DNA from: Symbiodinium natans
Taxonomy: Eukaryota > Sar > Dinophyceae > Suessiales > Symbiodiniaceae
Direction of reading: 5' to 3'
Length of the DNA stretch: 64,000 nucleotides
Assembly (NCBI GenBank): GCA_905221605.1
Contig: CAJNDS010000528.1
Span: forward strand, 1-64,000
The notes under the pieces were generated by a model. The model was not told the DNA's origin, did no database searches, and saw only the letters and a list, made by a program, of their open reading frames with translations. The stretch's first letter is position 1; each line of letters opens with the position of its first letter. Below are positions 26,301 to 32,749 of this stretch, in pieces. Position numbers and translations under genes: made by a program.

Positions 26301-27516
26301 GGACGTGCCAGATGAAGTGGCGAAATTGCCTGCAAACAGGAGACAGCTTGCGGTCTGCCATGACAAGGCATGGGCAGTGAAGGCTCCGGGCAAATCAAAA
26401 AACCACTCAATAGGCTGTGCAAGTCTCGACTGTGAGATGCCACGGCTGCAAAACGCTGGGCACTAGGGGCTTCCCCATATGGAGGATGAGTATTTGCCCC
26501 TTCCCCTCCTGATAGGCACGTCGCGTCGAATACATTGAAACGCCGAAGAAGATTCCACAAATGATACAAGAGCTTATTATGGGGCCGAGGCAGCCAGGTA
26601 AGCCGGTCAGAAGTGGAGCTGCGGAACAGGAGCCACGAAGGCAGAACCCTTGTAGCGCAGGCACCACAAAGCTTCAACGACTGGCTAATCCCGTCCTGTG
26701 CTTCCACTGGCATCGAAGGCTCCACTTGACAGGGTCAGTCCGTTGTCAACCTGGGATGGCATCACTTTAGGGTACTACTGGACATCGGCATACGGTAGTG
26801 AACACTGGCAGCACGATAACCTGTCAATGTGATTTTAGTTCTGACTCTAGGGAAGAAGGCATTGTGACAACAAAGAGACAAGACTCTCAGGCCACGCGAT
26901 ACTAGTACACTGTAGCATGAATCCGAATGTTCCTTGGAGAGATCTCGGTAGCTCCAAGTGCACGAAGGGGGGGAGTGGGGGTGGCATGGGAATGAGGTAC
27001 CGGTACTCATTTCTTGGCGTGGGGAGGCACCTACTGGTCACAGCAACATCACTAGATGTGTCCCGGAGATTGGTGGCAGTCAAACCCCAGAGTACCGTTT
27101 CGAGTGGGTCCTCCTCCTCAAGCACCTCAAACACTGCTCGGGCGATCCTGAGAAACTTTTTTACCAAGCAGCTGAGAGCGTGGGCAGCGTTGTGCTCGTA
27201 AACGAAAGCCTCCATTCCAAAAAACAGAGCGGTTAGGCATTACAGGTGGCCAAAACGAGTCTGGAAAGTTGCCGCTGAGCGGCTTGTTCGTTACAGATCC
27301 AACCCCCGATGCAGTGCAGTAGGCCGTCACATGGGTGCCAGGAGGCACCTCTGCAGAAGTCTTGACTGAAAAAGTCTTGAGACTGCCACCAACTCACAGA
27401 ATGAGAAGTGAAACATCCAAGTCCCGACCTGCCTTGTACGTGGTTGCCGAGCCACTGTTGTCGGTGACACTGACCGTGTACGTGTTGTGTGCATTGATGA
27501 AAGTGTACTGCCAGAC
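12218..27516 (-). CDS. Large modular gene: beta-strand-type repeat protein, about one repeat per exon
   Basis: At least 14 short minus-strand segments spread over 15 kb translate to variants of one motif, approximately F-x-T-G-T-G-x-V-x-L-N-G-D-V-T-V-A-x-G-K. Examples are SGTGTVKLYGDTSV, TTGTGAVNLNGATTV, ATGSDTISLNGHVTV and QTGTGSVTFNGNTQV. Segments are 40-160 bp, usually start after an AG acceptor (several in phase 1, as CAG|GT or CAG|GG) and end near a GT or GC dinucleotide, separated by 0.1-6 kb. An upstream exon (27433-27516) reads like an Ig/PKD-type strand pair (NTYTVSVTDNSGSATTYK). Such Gly/Thr-rich repeats resemble bacterial and viral beta-strand repeat or adhesin-like proteins, so an extracellular or structural role is possible but inferred. 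Start codon, signal peptide and terminal exon were not found. Some exons may belong to a decayed gene. Confidence 0.6.
12379..12490 (-). CDS. Repeat-protein exon (ATAGGQITLNGDVGVAAAK)
   Basis: Reads TTSTNMQAGRFATAGG, then QITLNGDVGVAAAKNFIMAN. It is 112 nt between a CTAG acceptor and a GC donor (ACAG|GCATCG). It contains both the TxGG turn and the LNGDV strand, and the trailing AAAKNFIMAN is shared in kind with the exon at 19889. Confidence 0.65.
12735..12776 (-). CDS. Possible partial repeat exon (VYGDVTF)
   Basis: After TTTCAAG the frame reads VYGDVTFNNDQDGTLKT. It matches the second half of the repeat (LYGDTSV/LNGDVTV). The donor is not clear. Confidence 0.4.
12933..12956. repeat. 10-bp perfect hairpin
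   Basis: CACGGCATCC, loop AAGT, GGATGCCGTG. The arms extend to 13 bp with one mismatch. It lies directly before the (CT)n/(CTT)n tract. Confidence 0.8.
12979..13392. repeat. (CT)n and about 370 bp of (CTT)n
   Basis: CT run at 12979-13016, then nearly uninterrupted CTT from about 13018 to 13392 with a single T slippage near 13169. The poly-Leu/Ser/Phe and poly-Arg/Lys ORFs across it are artefacts. Confidence 0.97.
13485..13830. repeat. (CTCTCG)n and (CTCCTT)n/(CTC)n microsatellites
   Basis: CTCTCG run at about 13489-13545, pyrimidine-rich TTTCTTTC to about 13605, then (CTTCTC)n and (CTC)n at about 13695-13825. The GC-rich spacers (13393-13480, 13612-13675, 13835-13910) resemble each other in having a CCCGA/GGGGCG core, suggesting that a larger unit was duplicated. 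Confidence 0.9.
13900..14425. other. Non-coding stretch with a (CT)n tract
   Basis: Contains a CT-rich tract at about 14140-14195 and CACCATTACCC words at about 14345-14395. No supported coding segment. Confidence 0.5.
14425..14910 (+). repeat. Degenerate tandem repeat, about 90-100 bp unit
   Basis: Five or six imperfect units share GAGTTTCCAGGCCCAGAGCT-like, TTCGAGAGGCGTTTTCGC-like and ACAAAGAACGAG words. Divergence is high, so this is an old array. Confidence 0.65.
14935..15055 (+). repeat. CACCATTACC-type array, first block
   Basis: Irregular repeats of CACCATT, ACCCACCATT and CCCACCATACACG. The same family resumes at 15385. Confidence 0.75.
15088..15250. repeat. Long imperfect inverted repeat (CACTCAG/CTGAGTG)
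   Basis: The left arm (about 15090-15133: CACTCAGCCACTCAGACGCT and CAGACACTTAGAC) pairs with the right arm (about 15210-15247: GTCTAAGTGTCTGAGCG and GAGCGGCTGAGTG) across a spacer of about 75 bp. It is flanked by two related GTTTGAAAC/ATTTGAAAC-CAGTCGCTCA segments at 15070 and 15350. Confidence 0.7.
15385..15800 (+). repeat. CACCATTACC-type array, second block
   Basis: About 400 bp of (ACCCACCATT)-like decamers and variants. The Pro/His/Thr-rich ORFs over it are artefacts of the repeat. Confidence 0.85.
16040..16270. repeat. (CTTGCCCCA)n array running into its own inverse
   Basis: CTTGCCCCACTTGCCCCGC-type nonamers at about 16045-16205 are followed after a few bases by GTGGGGCAAGTGGGGCAAGT at 16222-16262. 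The two can pair as a hairpin over about 40 bp. A further CTTGCCCC block lies at 16480-16560. Confidence 0.85.
16270..17280. other. Mostly unassigned; short CTTTCGAA repeats
   Basis: A short array of AACGCTTTCGAA words lies at 16675-16735. On the minus strand at about 16940-17005 the frame reads ETVTPASGNRKMC, which weakly resembles the VTVASGKN part of the repeat-protein exons. I leave it uncalled. Confidence 0.35.
17283..17334. repeat. Homopolymer of 52 C
   Basis: An uninterrupted C run (G on the minus strand). Its length in the assembly may not be reliable. Confidence 0.95.
17335..17870. other. No supported gene
   Basis: Short ORFs only, no recognisable motif. It ends in a TATATG microsatellite at about 17870-17907. 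Confidence 0.45.
17908..18925 (+). repeat. Composite repeat, copy II (1 kb version of 1557-9298)
   Basis: The order matches copy I: TATATG microsatellite, CCGCCGACCCC hairpin with CGGCGTCAGTGAAGACCCAT (17908-17953), a short C-rich stretch (about 18025-18235) in place of the 7 kb satellite, GGGGTCGGCGGCACATTAAA with a 12-bp inverted repeat GTCGGCGGCACA/TGTGCCGCCGAC (18367-18411), GCATCATGAGC-like words in both orientations (18715-18812), and the end GGGCGCAGCCCCTTAGAATA (about 18902-18921). Copies differ mainly in the size of the C-rich core. Confidence 0.7.
18926..19092. repeat. AT-rich (ATAAT)n-like tract
   Basis: About 165 bp composed almost only of A and T in ATAATATAAT-type permutations with rare C. 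It directly follows the terminal module of composite copy II. Confidence 0.9.
19403..19464 (-). CDS. Repeat-protein exon (STFSTGGTDQVTFNGPV)
   Basis: After a GGCAG acceptor (phase 1) the frame reads GGSTFSTGGTDQVTFNG, then PVQI, to a possible GC donor (ATT|GCCCGC). It fits the repeat consensus, with TFNG for LNG. Confidence 0.6.
19673..19735 (-). CDS. Repeat-protein exon (SFQTGTGSVTFNGNTQ)
   Basis: After CGAG the frame reads ATGSGSFQTGTGSVTFNG, then NTQ, to a GTGTGC donor, 63 nt. One of the cleanest copies of the TGTGxV turn. Confidence 0.65.
19889..19957 (-). CDS. Repeat-protein exon (RNGDVTVASNKNLHMTA)
   Basis: After ATGCAG the frame reads NWHVHVRNGDVTVASNKN, then LHMTA, to a GC donor (GCT|GCTTGC), 69 nt. 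It carries the second half of the motif and the K-x-L-x-M-T tail. Confidence 0.6.
20559..20630 (-). CDS. Repeat-protein exon (TTITSGTGAINLPLGEM)
   Basis: After GGCAG (phase 1) it reads VGATATTITSGTGAINLP, then LGEML, to a GT donor. The TSGTGAINL core matches. LPLG replaces LNG, so this copy is divergent. Confidence 0.55.
20765..20802 (-). CDS. Short repeat-protein exon (AASCTVNGNIVQ)
   Basis: After a CAG acceptor (phase 1) it reads AASCTVNGNIVQ to CAG|GTGGGA, 38 nt. A nearby frame at 20680-20725 (GTTAVSVSSGGTSL) may be part of another exon. Confidence 0.45.
20978..21030 (+). repeat. Tandem decamer (CAGGAGTCCG)n, about 5 copies
   Basis: CAGGAGTCCG is repeated head to tail, then degrades to CAAGAGGAG. 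It has no spacers and is not CRISPR-like. Confidence 0.9.
21390..21449 (-). CDS. Repeat-protein exon (GGTTTLYGDVIIGNSAG)
   Basis: Reads EGGTTTLYGDVIIGNSAG. It is most like the exon at 24885 (GGAVTIYGNVIIGDTG), so these two form a subfamily with IYG/LYG and VIIG. Exact borders are uncertain. Confidence 0.55.
21748..21815 (-). CDS. Repeat-protein exon (TFTSGLGAVSLKGAVTV)
   Basis: After CTCAG the frame reads VTGSNTFTSGLGAVSLKG, then AVTVD, to a possible GC donor. About 68 nt. Confidence 0.6.
22200..22350. repeat. Degenerate telomere-like tract
   Basis: CCCTAAA/CCCGAAA/CCCCAAAAACC words are repeated at irregular spacing. It lies within a presumed intron of the minus-strand repeat-protein gene. 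Confidence 0.5.
23040..23097 (-). CDS. Repeat-protein exon (GQFTTGTGAVNLNGATTV)
   Basis: After CTACAG (phase 1) the frame reads AGQFTTGTGAVNLNG, then ATTV, before a stop in the run-on, so a donor must lie near 23040. It is the closest copy to the consensus. Confidence 0.65.
23196..23275 (-). CDS. Repeat-protein exon (TFATGSDTISLNGHVTV)
   Basis: After TTGAG (phase 1) it reads ATSTFATGSDTISLNG, then HVTVATGKTL, to a possible GC donor (CTT|GCCTGG), 80 nt. It is only about 100 bp from the next exon. Confidence 0.65.
24528..24587 (-). CDS. Repeat-protein exon (GTGNGRSLTVNGNFAQ)
   Basis: After TTCCCAG (phase 1) it reads TGNGRSLTVNGNFAQSDVT to a GC donor (ACAG|GCACG), 60 nt. It leaves one base, consistent with the phase-1 start of the exon at 23275. 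Confidence 0.6.
24885..24967 (-). CDS. Repeat-protein exon (GGAVTIYGNVIIGDTG)
   Basis: After CCCCTTAG it reads QSVTVGSAGAGGAVTIYG, then NVIIGDTG. Subfamily with the exon at 21390-21449. The donor is not certain. Confidence 0.6.
25077..25233 (-). CDS. Repeat-protein exon with two repeats
   Basis: After GCGCAG it reads LTNALSAVRVTLYGNTV, then INGAKTFATGSGTVDLNG, then QVQIADSMLGKTSGATL, to a GC donor (CTT|GCGCAG), 157 nt. It carries one half-repeat (VTLYGNTV) and one full repeat (TFATGSGTVDLNGQV), and shows how units are chained. Confidence 0.65.
25280..25540 (+). repeat. Tandem CTCACTTGTGACTAT repeats ending in a palindrome
   Basis: CTCACTTGTGAC recurs about every 30-40 bp (25298, 25318, 25344 and degraded forms), then at 25474-25506 forms a perfect 14-bp hairpin (CTCACTTGTGACTA, loop TTTTG, TAGTCACAAGTGAG). 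An inverted copy (ACAAGTGAG) follows at about 25530. Confidence 0.85.
25541..25960 (+). repeat. G-rich tandem repeat (CTGCTCAACAACAG units)
   Basis: About five units contain GTTCCACCTGCTGCTCAACA, GCGGGGTGTGGTGGGGTGG and G runs of 7-15. There is strong G-quadruplex potential on the plus strand. Confidence 0.85.
26690..26750 (-). CDS. Possible exon (VDNGLTLSSGAFDASGSTG)
   Basis: After ATCCCAG the frame reads VDNGLTLSSGAFDASGSTG. It has the same Gly/Ser/Thr-rich strand character as the downstream repeat exons but is not the same motif. Confidence 0.4.
27283..27365 (-). CDS. Possible exon (VPPGTHVTAYCTASGVGS)
   Basis: After ACTTTTTCAG the frame reads KTSAEVPPGTHVTAY, then CTASGVGSVTNK. It could be an Ig-like strand pair. 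The phase relative to the next exon could not be reconciled. Confidence 0.35.
27433..27516 (-). CDS. Ig/PKD-like exon (NTYTVSVTDNSGSATTYK)
   Basis: Between CTCACAG|GTCTGG and AAG|GCAGGT, 84 nt in one frame: VWQYTFINAH then NTYTVSVTDNSGSATTYK. TYTVSVTDNSG is typical of PKD or bacterial Ig-like beta strands. It is probably an upstream exon of the repeat-protein gene. A further coding-like stretch (GTVSQDITLTIQA) lies at about 27715-27775. Confidence 0.5.
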
Positions 27517-28119
27517 CTGTGAGTCTGTGAGATGCGGAAGTGACGACAAGCAGCAGTCAAGCAAAGCTAAGCTGTCGCACTACTGCGAAGCCCGAGGACC
27601 CCGCACCACTCCGACTGGCGGATCGGATCCACTTCGCGCTGCTACAAGCCTGGTGTCATGAGCGGAATGATCGGACGAATGGAGCTTCCAAGCTTTCAAA
27701 GGCCCGGCAATGCAAAATGGCCTGAATGGTCAGTGTAATGTCCTGGGACACCGTGCCAGGAGTGATGAAACAGTCAGGGCCTCAGCGGCTCAGCGGAAGT
27801 TCTTCCTGATGGGCTGTTGAGAACAACCCTCTTACGCGACCTGTGACAGCACTGTGATGGATGGGTCTGGGATGGTCTGGGCATATCTGGATGGAATACA
27901 GGTGCTGTTTGTGCCCCACCATGTCGAGAGAAACGTGGGAGCTCAACCTTGCATACGGCTGCCTTTACACCCCCTGTACACCTGCCGCACAGTTCATCCT
28001 CCGAGACTGAGGCAGATGTTCCCATTGCAGGCTGTTGCGCTGGAGACGTCGTAGGTTTCAGCTGGCACAAAGCTGCTGACATGCTGCACCCTATCAGCAC
28101 CGGCTTTGAGCTGCTCAAT

Positions 28120-31100
28120 CTGAGCCATGTCCTGATGACCTCATGTCACTCATGTACTTAATTCTACCAAGCCAACGAGATGAAAACATGTCCAGCGAGA
28201 CTGAGCTGGTTTGTGAGCTGGTAGCAGCCAACACCTTCATATGAGATAAAACCAGCACATCTCAATATCGATCGAGAAGCGTCGCTAGCATGCCTGCCTA
28301 AAAAGGATTGCTCTAAGCACTCGAACGCATGAATACAATAAGGGAGTGCGCATTGGTGGTGGGAATTTGCTTGGGCCTGCAGTTGTTCCGACAGTGAAGA
28401 AGCCCGCAAGCCGTCGCTTCTCCTTGATCAAGACTTGTTGAGAAACGTTGGGAGGAAATTGCAGCGCGAGTCGGTTTCATGTACCGTGCGTGACAGGCTT
28501 GGGTCCCACTTGGGTGCCACTTGGGTGCCTCCTCATCTGCGGTCACTTCGAAAGCTGCCATATGCCTGGGGAAACTGCAGAAGTGCAAGATTCAGGGACT
28601 CGAGGTTGATGATAATTAAACTTTCTAGCTTGGTTACGGAGATGGCTCCGGGCTTTTATCAAGTCCCGAAAGAATCTCAGGGACGGGCCCAGGATAAACT
28701 TCTTCGACCTTGTGTTTCACGTATCTTCTTTCCTGCCGGTTAATTGCAGATTGCAAAACTGCCTTCTTTGTTGGGGAAGCTATACTAAGCTACCATGATA
28801 CTGTTACTACAATGGGGTACCATACATCCCAATCACCAAGAAGCCCGCAGTCAACAGACCTGATTGGAAGCACGCGCTGCTTCGATGATATCGTTCAAAC
28901 CTTGAGAAGACCTGGGCAGCTCGCCATTTGGTCTTTTTGGCATACCAAAACGCACAGGGCTACGGTGAAGCTATCCAGGTCATGCCACTTGGCTAGTAGA
29001 ATGACAAGCACAACCATCTTGAAAGCGCTGGCGCCCTTACACTAGTCCCTGAGCGCAAGCTTGCAGACGCATACTCACAGCGCCATGTCAAACTCCTGAG
29101 CGGATTGAGTTGCCGACCCGGATCGTGCTTCCAGGAACTTCTCACTGCAGGGAGGGAAAGCAGCAGTATCATTTTCGCAGTACATTTACAAAGCTTCAAG
29201 CTGTCAAGCATGTTTTGGAGTGGACCTGCCTACCCTGAGATACCAGCAAATTTGGCCTCGACGCACAAAAAGCGCGTCAAATGGCGACCCGCGCAAAATC
29301 ACATCCGACGCAACACTCCGGACTTCCTCAGCCCTTCATGTAGGCGCTCGACATTCCATAGCTTCCGTTGTCGGAGAGCTGGTTCAGTCGACCGCGTAGA
29401 TCCTCGCAGGAAAATAGCCTTACATTGGGCCTTTAACAATGCGTCTGGGGTTTAAGGTCTAATGTAGTCGGGATGTGTGGGTAGCAAAACGATGGTGAGC
29501 AGCACCCATAGGTTTTCATGTCACTTTTCTACAACTTGGTCTTCGTGCGCATCTCGCTAGTCTAATGTTGCTTTCTTCATATCTTGACACATGACCCATA
29601 AGGAGGTTGACGGTTCCAGATTTCTAGGTTGCAAAGTTGGGACAAAGACCAAGGTAAACAATGCTCAACTGAATCATCAGAAGGTCCAAGAAAAAGCTGC
29701 TCGGCACACGGTACTAGAAGTACTCGAATGTATTTTGTCGCCTGTACTTCCCCTTGCTGCACCGCCCCCTCTGCCAGCACGGTGCAAGCTCGCAATGACG
29801 TGATAAGGGAGAAGCAACTCATGCCCTCATTGTTCCCATGAACTGCCTGAGCCTCTTAAAGAATCAATTGGCAAAAAGCAAGGAATGCCAAGGCAAGGCC
29901 TCTGTGAAAGAGACAACGAAACGGCACTTAGTTGGAAACTTTCTGAGGTTGTTGTGGTTGATGTTGCTGCCAGTCTGCTCGAAGTCTAAAGTCTACGTGT
30001 TCGACCATGCTTTTGCTATCTAACCGTTTTATTGGCTTAATGCGGAACAAACCCCGATTAAATTTGAAACGCTGCTACGCTGAGAATGTTCAGAAAACGC
30101 TTTCCTTTGCTGTTCACCTCCCGGCTCGTCTCATGTTAACCCATGAGCCCCCTCGCATTGCGTTGCCTGACATTGTATCACGCGACATGTAGAGGCATAT
30201 ACCATCGTATGTTCTGCTCCCAAAGGCACCAAAGGCATGATCACTCTGAAAAATCCAAATCTGAGGCTGCTGGACCGGAAGGATGGAGCCATCAGACGCT
30301 TCCCGCTTGGTTTGACAAGTTCTGGCCTATCTGTCTAACTCGCTGTGATAAAAAAAAACCATTCGCCGTGGGCAACCGCAGATCGCGGCACCAATGCCTA
30401 TCCAAAGTATGACTGTCTCCTGCTGTTCCCGGTGCAGATCGTCTATCACGCGGTACCTGCTACGGGTAATTAGCACACATGTTCCCGATGCCGGTTGACA
30501 ACCACAAGAATCAGACTGCAGTCGCGGGCAATTTCTGGGGTTGGCACATGTACATGATCAAAACTCCCATGGTGATGAGCACAATGCCCACCTGCAAGAA
30601 CAAAGCAAAATATCGCGGGTCATGTGACTGTGGTTGACTGAATGAACAAGAATTTGTTGAGCACGCAACCATGATCTGGTTCAGCGTAGGCCTACTTCTC
30701 GGGACCTGAGAGGTGCAGCGTGCACAATGAGAAGTCAAATGTTTTACTTCAAGCCAGGCTGGGAACCGTGAGTGTTTGCCCATCTGTTTTGACAGCGCGC
30801 ACCATCTCCCAAAATGCCTCGAACAACACACCGTCACGAGGGATCACAGGAGCAACAAGTTCATACGGCTAGGAAGCTGGCTGTTCAAAATCGCGCAAAG
30901 TCTACAAGATCATGCTACAAAGCACTGCTCGTACATAGGTTGGAGTTGTAGATGCCACACCTGCTTAAGCAATTAAGCGGGGGGGAGGGCGGTGATGTTG
31001 GGTTCGCATCGGTGCGAGCAGCAGCAGTGAAATAACATGCCATGTCAATTGCCGGCCGAAACGGCTGCAAGCCATGTCCAACATATGTTATGAAGGTGTG

Positions 31101-31600
31101 GCTTTCCGGTATTGAGCTGATCATTCCATGCAGGCGACGTCTTGCCATCATCGCCACCTAACGGAAACGACAGATCGAACCAGATATCAGTCTGGCCCTG
31201 TGCGCTCACTCCGTGGCGCTGTTCGAGCGACCAATTTTGCGAAATCCGCTTGCAAACTCACAAGCCCAAGCCTAAGCTCCGTATCCTGTCAGTGTGATTG
31301 TCAAACAACAAGTTCTTGCTTTGCCCAACCCACACCGACCCACAAGAACAAGCCTTCAAAAACCCCGACATTCCCATGCCAACTCACATATGAAGGGGGC
31401 CATAAGACGACAAACAGACACAAGCCACATGAAGCCACCGACCCACATGAATGACCCAAAAGGCAGAGCATCGGGACCCCCTGCGCTGCTTGCTCCTGGT
31501 GGTGTGCCAACGTCATGTGAGTTGGAACAGCGAGTCTAACATCACGCACTACTGCGAGGCGCATCACAGCGAAAGTGTAGCTGGTAGGACTGCAAAGACC
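28120..31600. other. 3.5 kb without a supported gene
   Basis: Only short ORFs on both strands, and none has a recognisable motif or a convincing splice context. No tandem repeat is visible. Confidence 0.4.
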
Positions 31601-31708
31601 GATGCATGTTAACACCATCTCTGCCAAACATGCAGCACTGACAACAAAGGGTCAAAGGGCGAAGATCCATTTTGGGCCATTACCGCGCACCGTGACTTTC
31701 GAAACGGA

Positions 31709-32520
31709 TCACTTGGCAGACTGCTCCTTGCGCCACATGTCATCCAAATCCTTCTCATCAAAGGGGCTGGAATGTTTGTCGCGCTGTCCTCTATGTCCTT
31801 TGGGCTCAGATCCTGTTGAGAGATTTTGAGGGCATCGGGATGAAGAGTTCGGAGTTGATACCTCCTCGCCGCGTCAAGCCGCTTCTTGCATACCTTTGAT
31901 GGGGGAAGGTGGTTAAACCCTGGATGTGCTTGAAACACCAGCATGGCACGGACCAGCCGCATCATCTTCATGCAGCGCTGATCCCGCTTTTCCTTCCCAG
32001 AGAAGGTGCGAAAGACCTTTCGACTTCCCGTTTTGCCCGTCATCCTGCCGAAAGCTTTACCCGAATGGTACGCGGCAGGTTTGGCAACAGCTTGACCAGC
32101 AAGCGAGCCAGCACTGCCGCCGAACTCTGCCGCCAGAGTCTCACCAGCTGTCAGCATGTCCAGGGTGTCTTCGCGGTAGTGCAGACAGAGCTGCCAGCTG
32201 ACATGAAGCGCAAACTGAGCCACCTTCACCCAGACCTGGCTTCGGCTCAGAGTTTTTTCCGCCTCCTCCCGATTTTTTTGCCGCCTTCTGGATGTTCTTC
32301 ACGTCATCCTTGGCCTGGTCTAGCTTCTTGCCCACATCCACGCACTCATCCCGGCGCCCAACGACCAAGTCGCAAACGACCTCGGCTAGGCTCACTGACG
32401 TGGTCCCCGCGGCATACGTGGCAGATGTCATAGTGCTTCTTGCAAAAGGTTTGTCGGTGTTCATGCTGGCATATGTAGCATGACCCCTGAGCAAGGATGA
32501 CACGCACAAATCAAGGCCAC
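31709..32520 (-). pseudogene. Cys/His-cluster and coiled-coil protein, broken frame
   Basis: Strong coding character on the minus strand. A Cys/His cluster at 32480-32403 (CxxC, CxxH, CxxC order, 23 residues from the first to the last Cys) is followed by a helical charged block (VGKKLDQAKDDVKNIQKAAK, 32330-32275), then NREEAEKTLSRSQVWVKVAQ and a further 100 residues to about 31894. These blocks sit in three frames. The changes fall at a GGGG run (about 32416) and at a run of seven A on the minus strand (about 32272). At 31894 there is a GT donor and at 31813 an AG acceptor (81 bp between). A last segment ends in FDEKDLDDMWRKEQSAK and a stop at 31709, although its phase does not fit that intron. 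Homopolymer indels suggest assembly error or recent pseudogenisation. Family unknown. Confidence 0.5.
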
Positions 32521-32749
32521 CGACGATGCGTGGCGCAAGCATGCGCAAAATCGAGAAGTGTACACTGAGGTTGGGGATGACTTGGGGCGACAGGGTTTTT
32601 GGAGGGCCTTGCGCCATGTCGTACGATCCTCTAGATGATTTACCCCAACAGTTTAGGCGAAGCCCAAACGAAGCCCAAACTCACCTGCCCCTAGTCATTA
32701 TTCGATAGTTGCTTCGAACCCCAGTACTCCTGAACCCAATCAACAGGTT

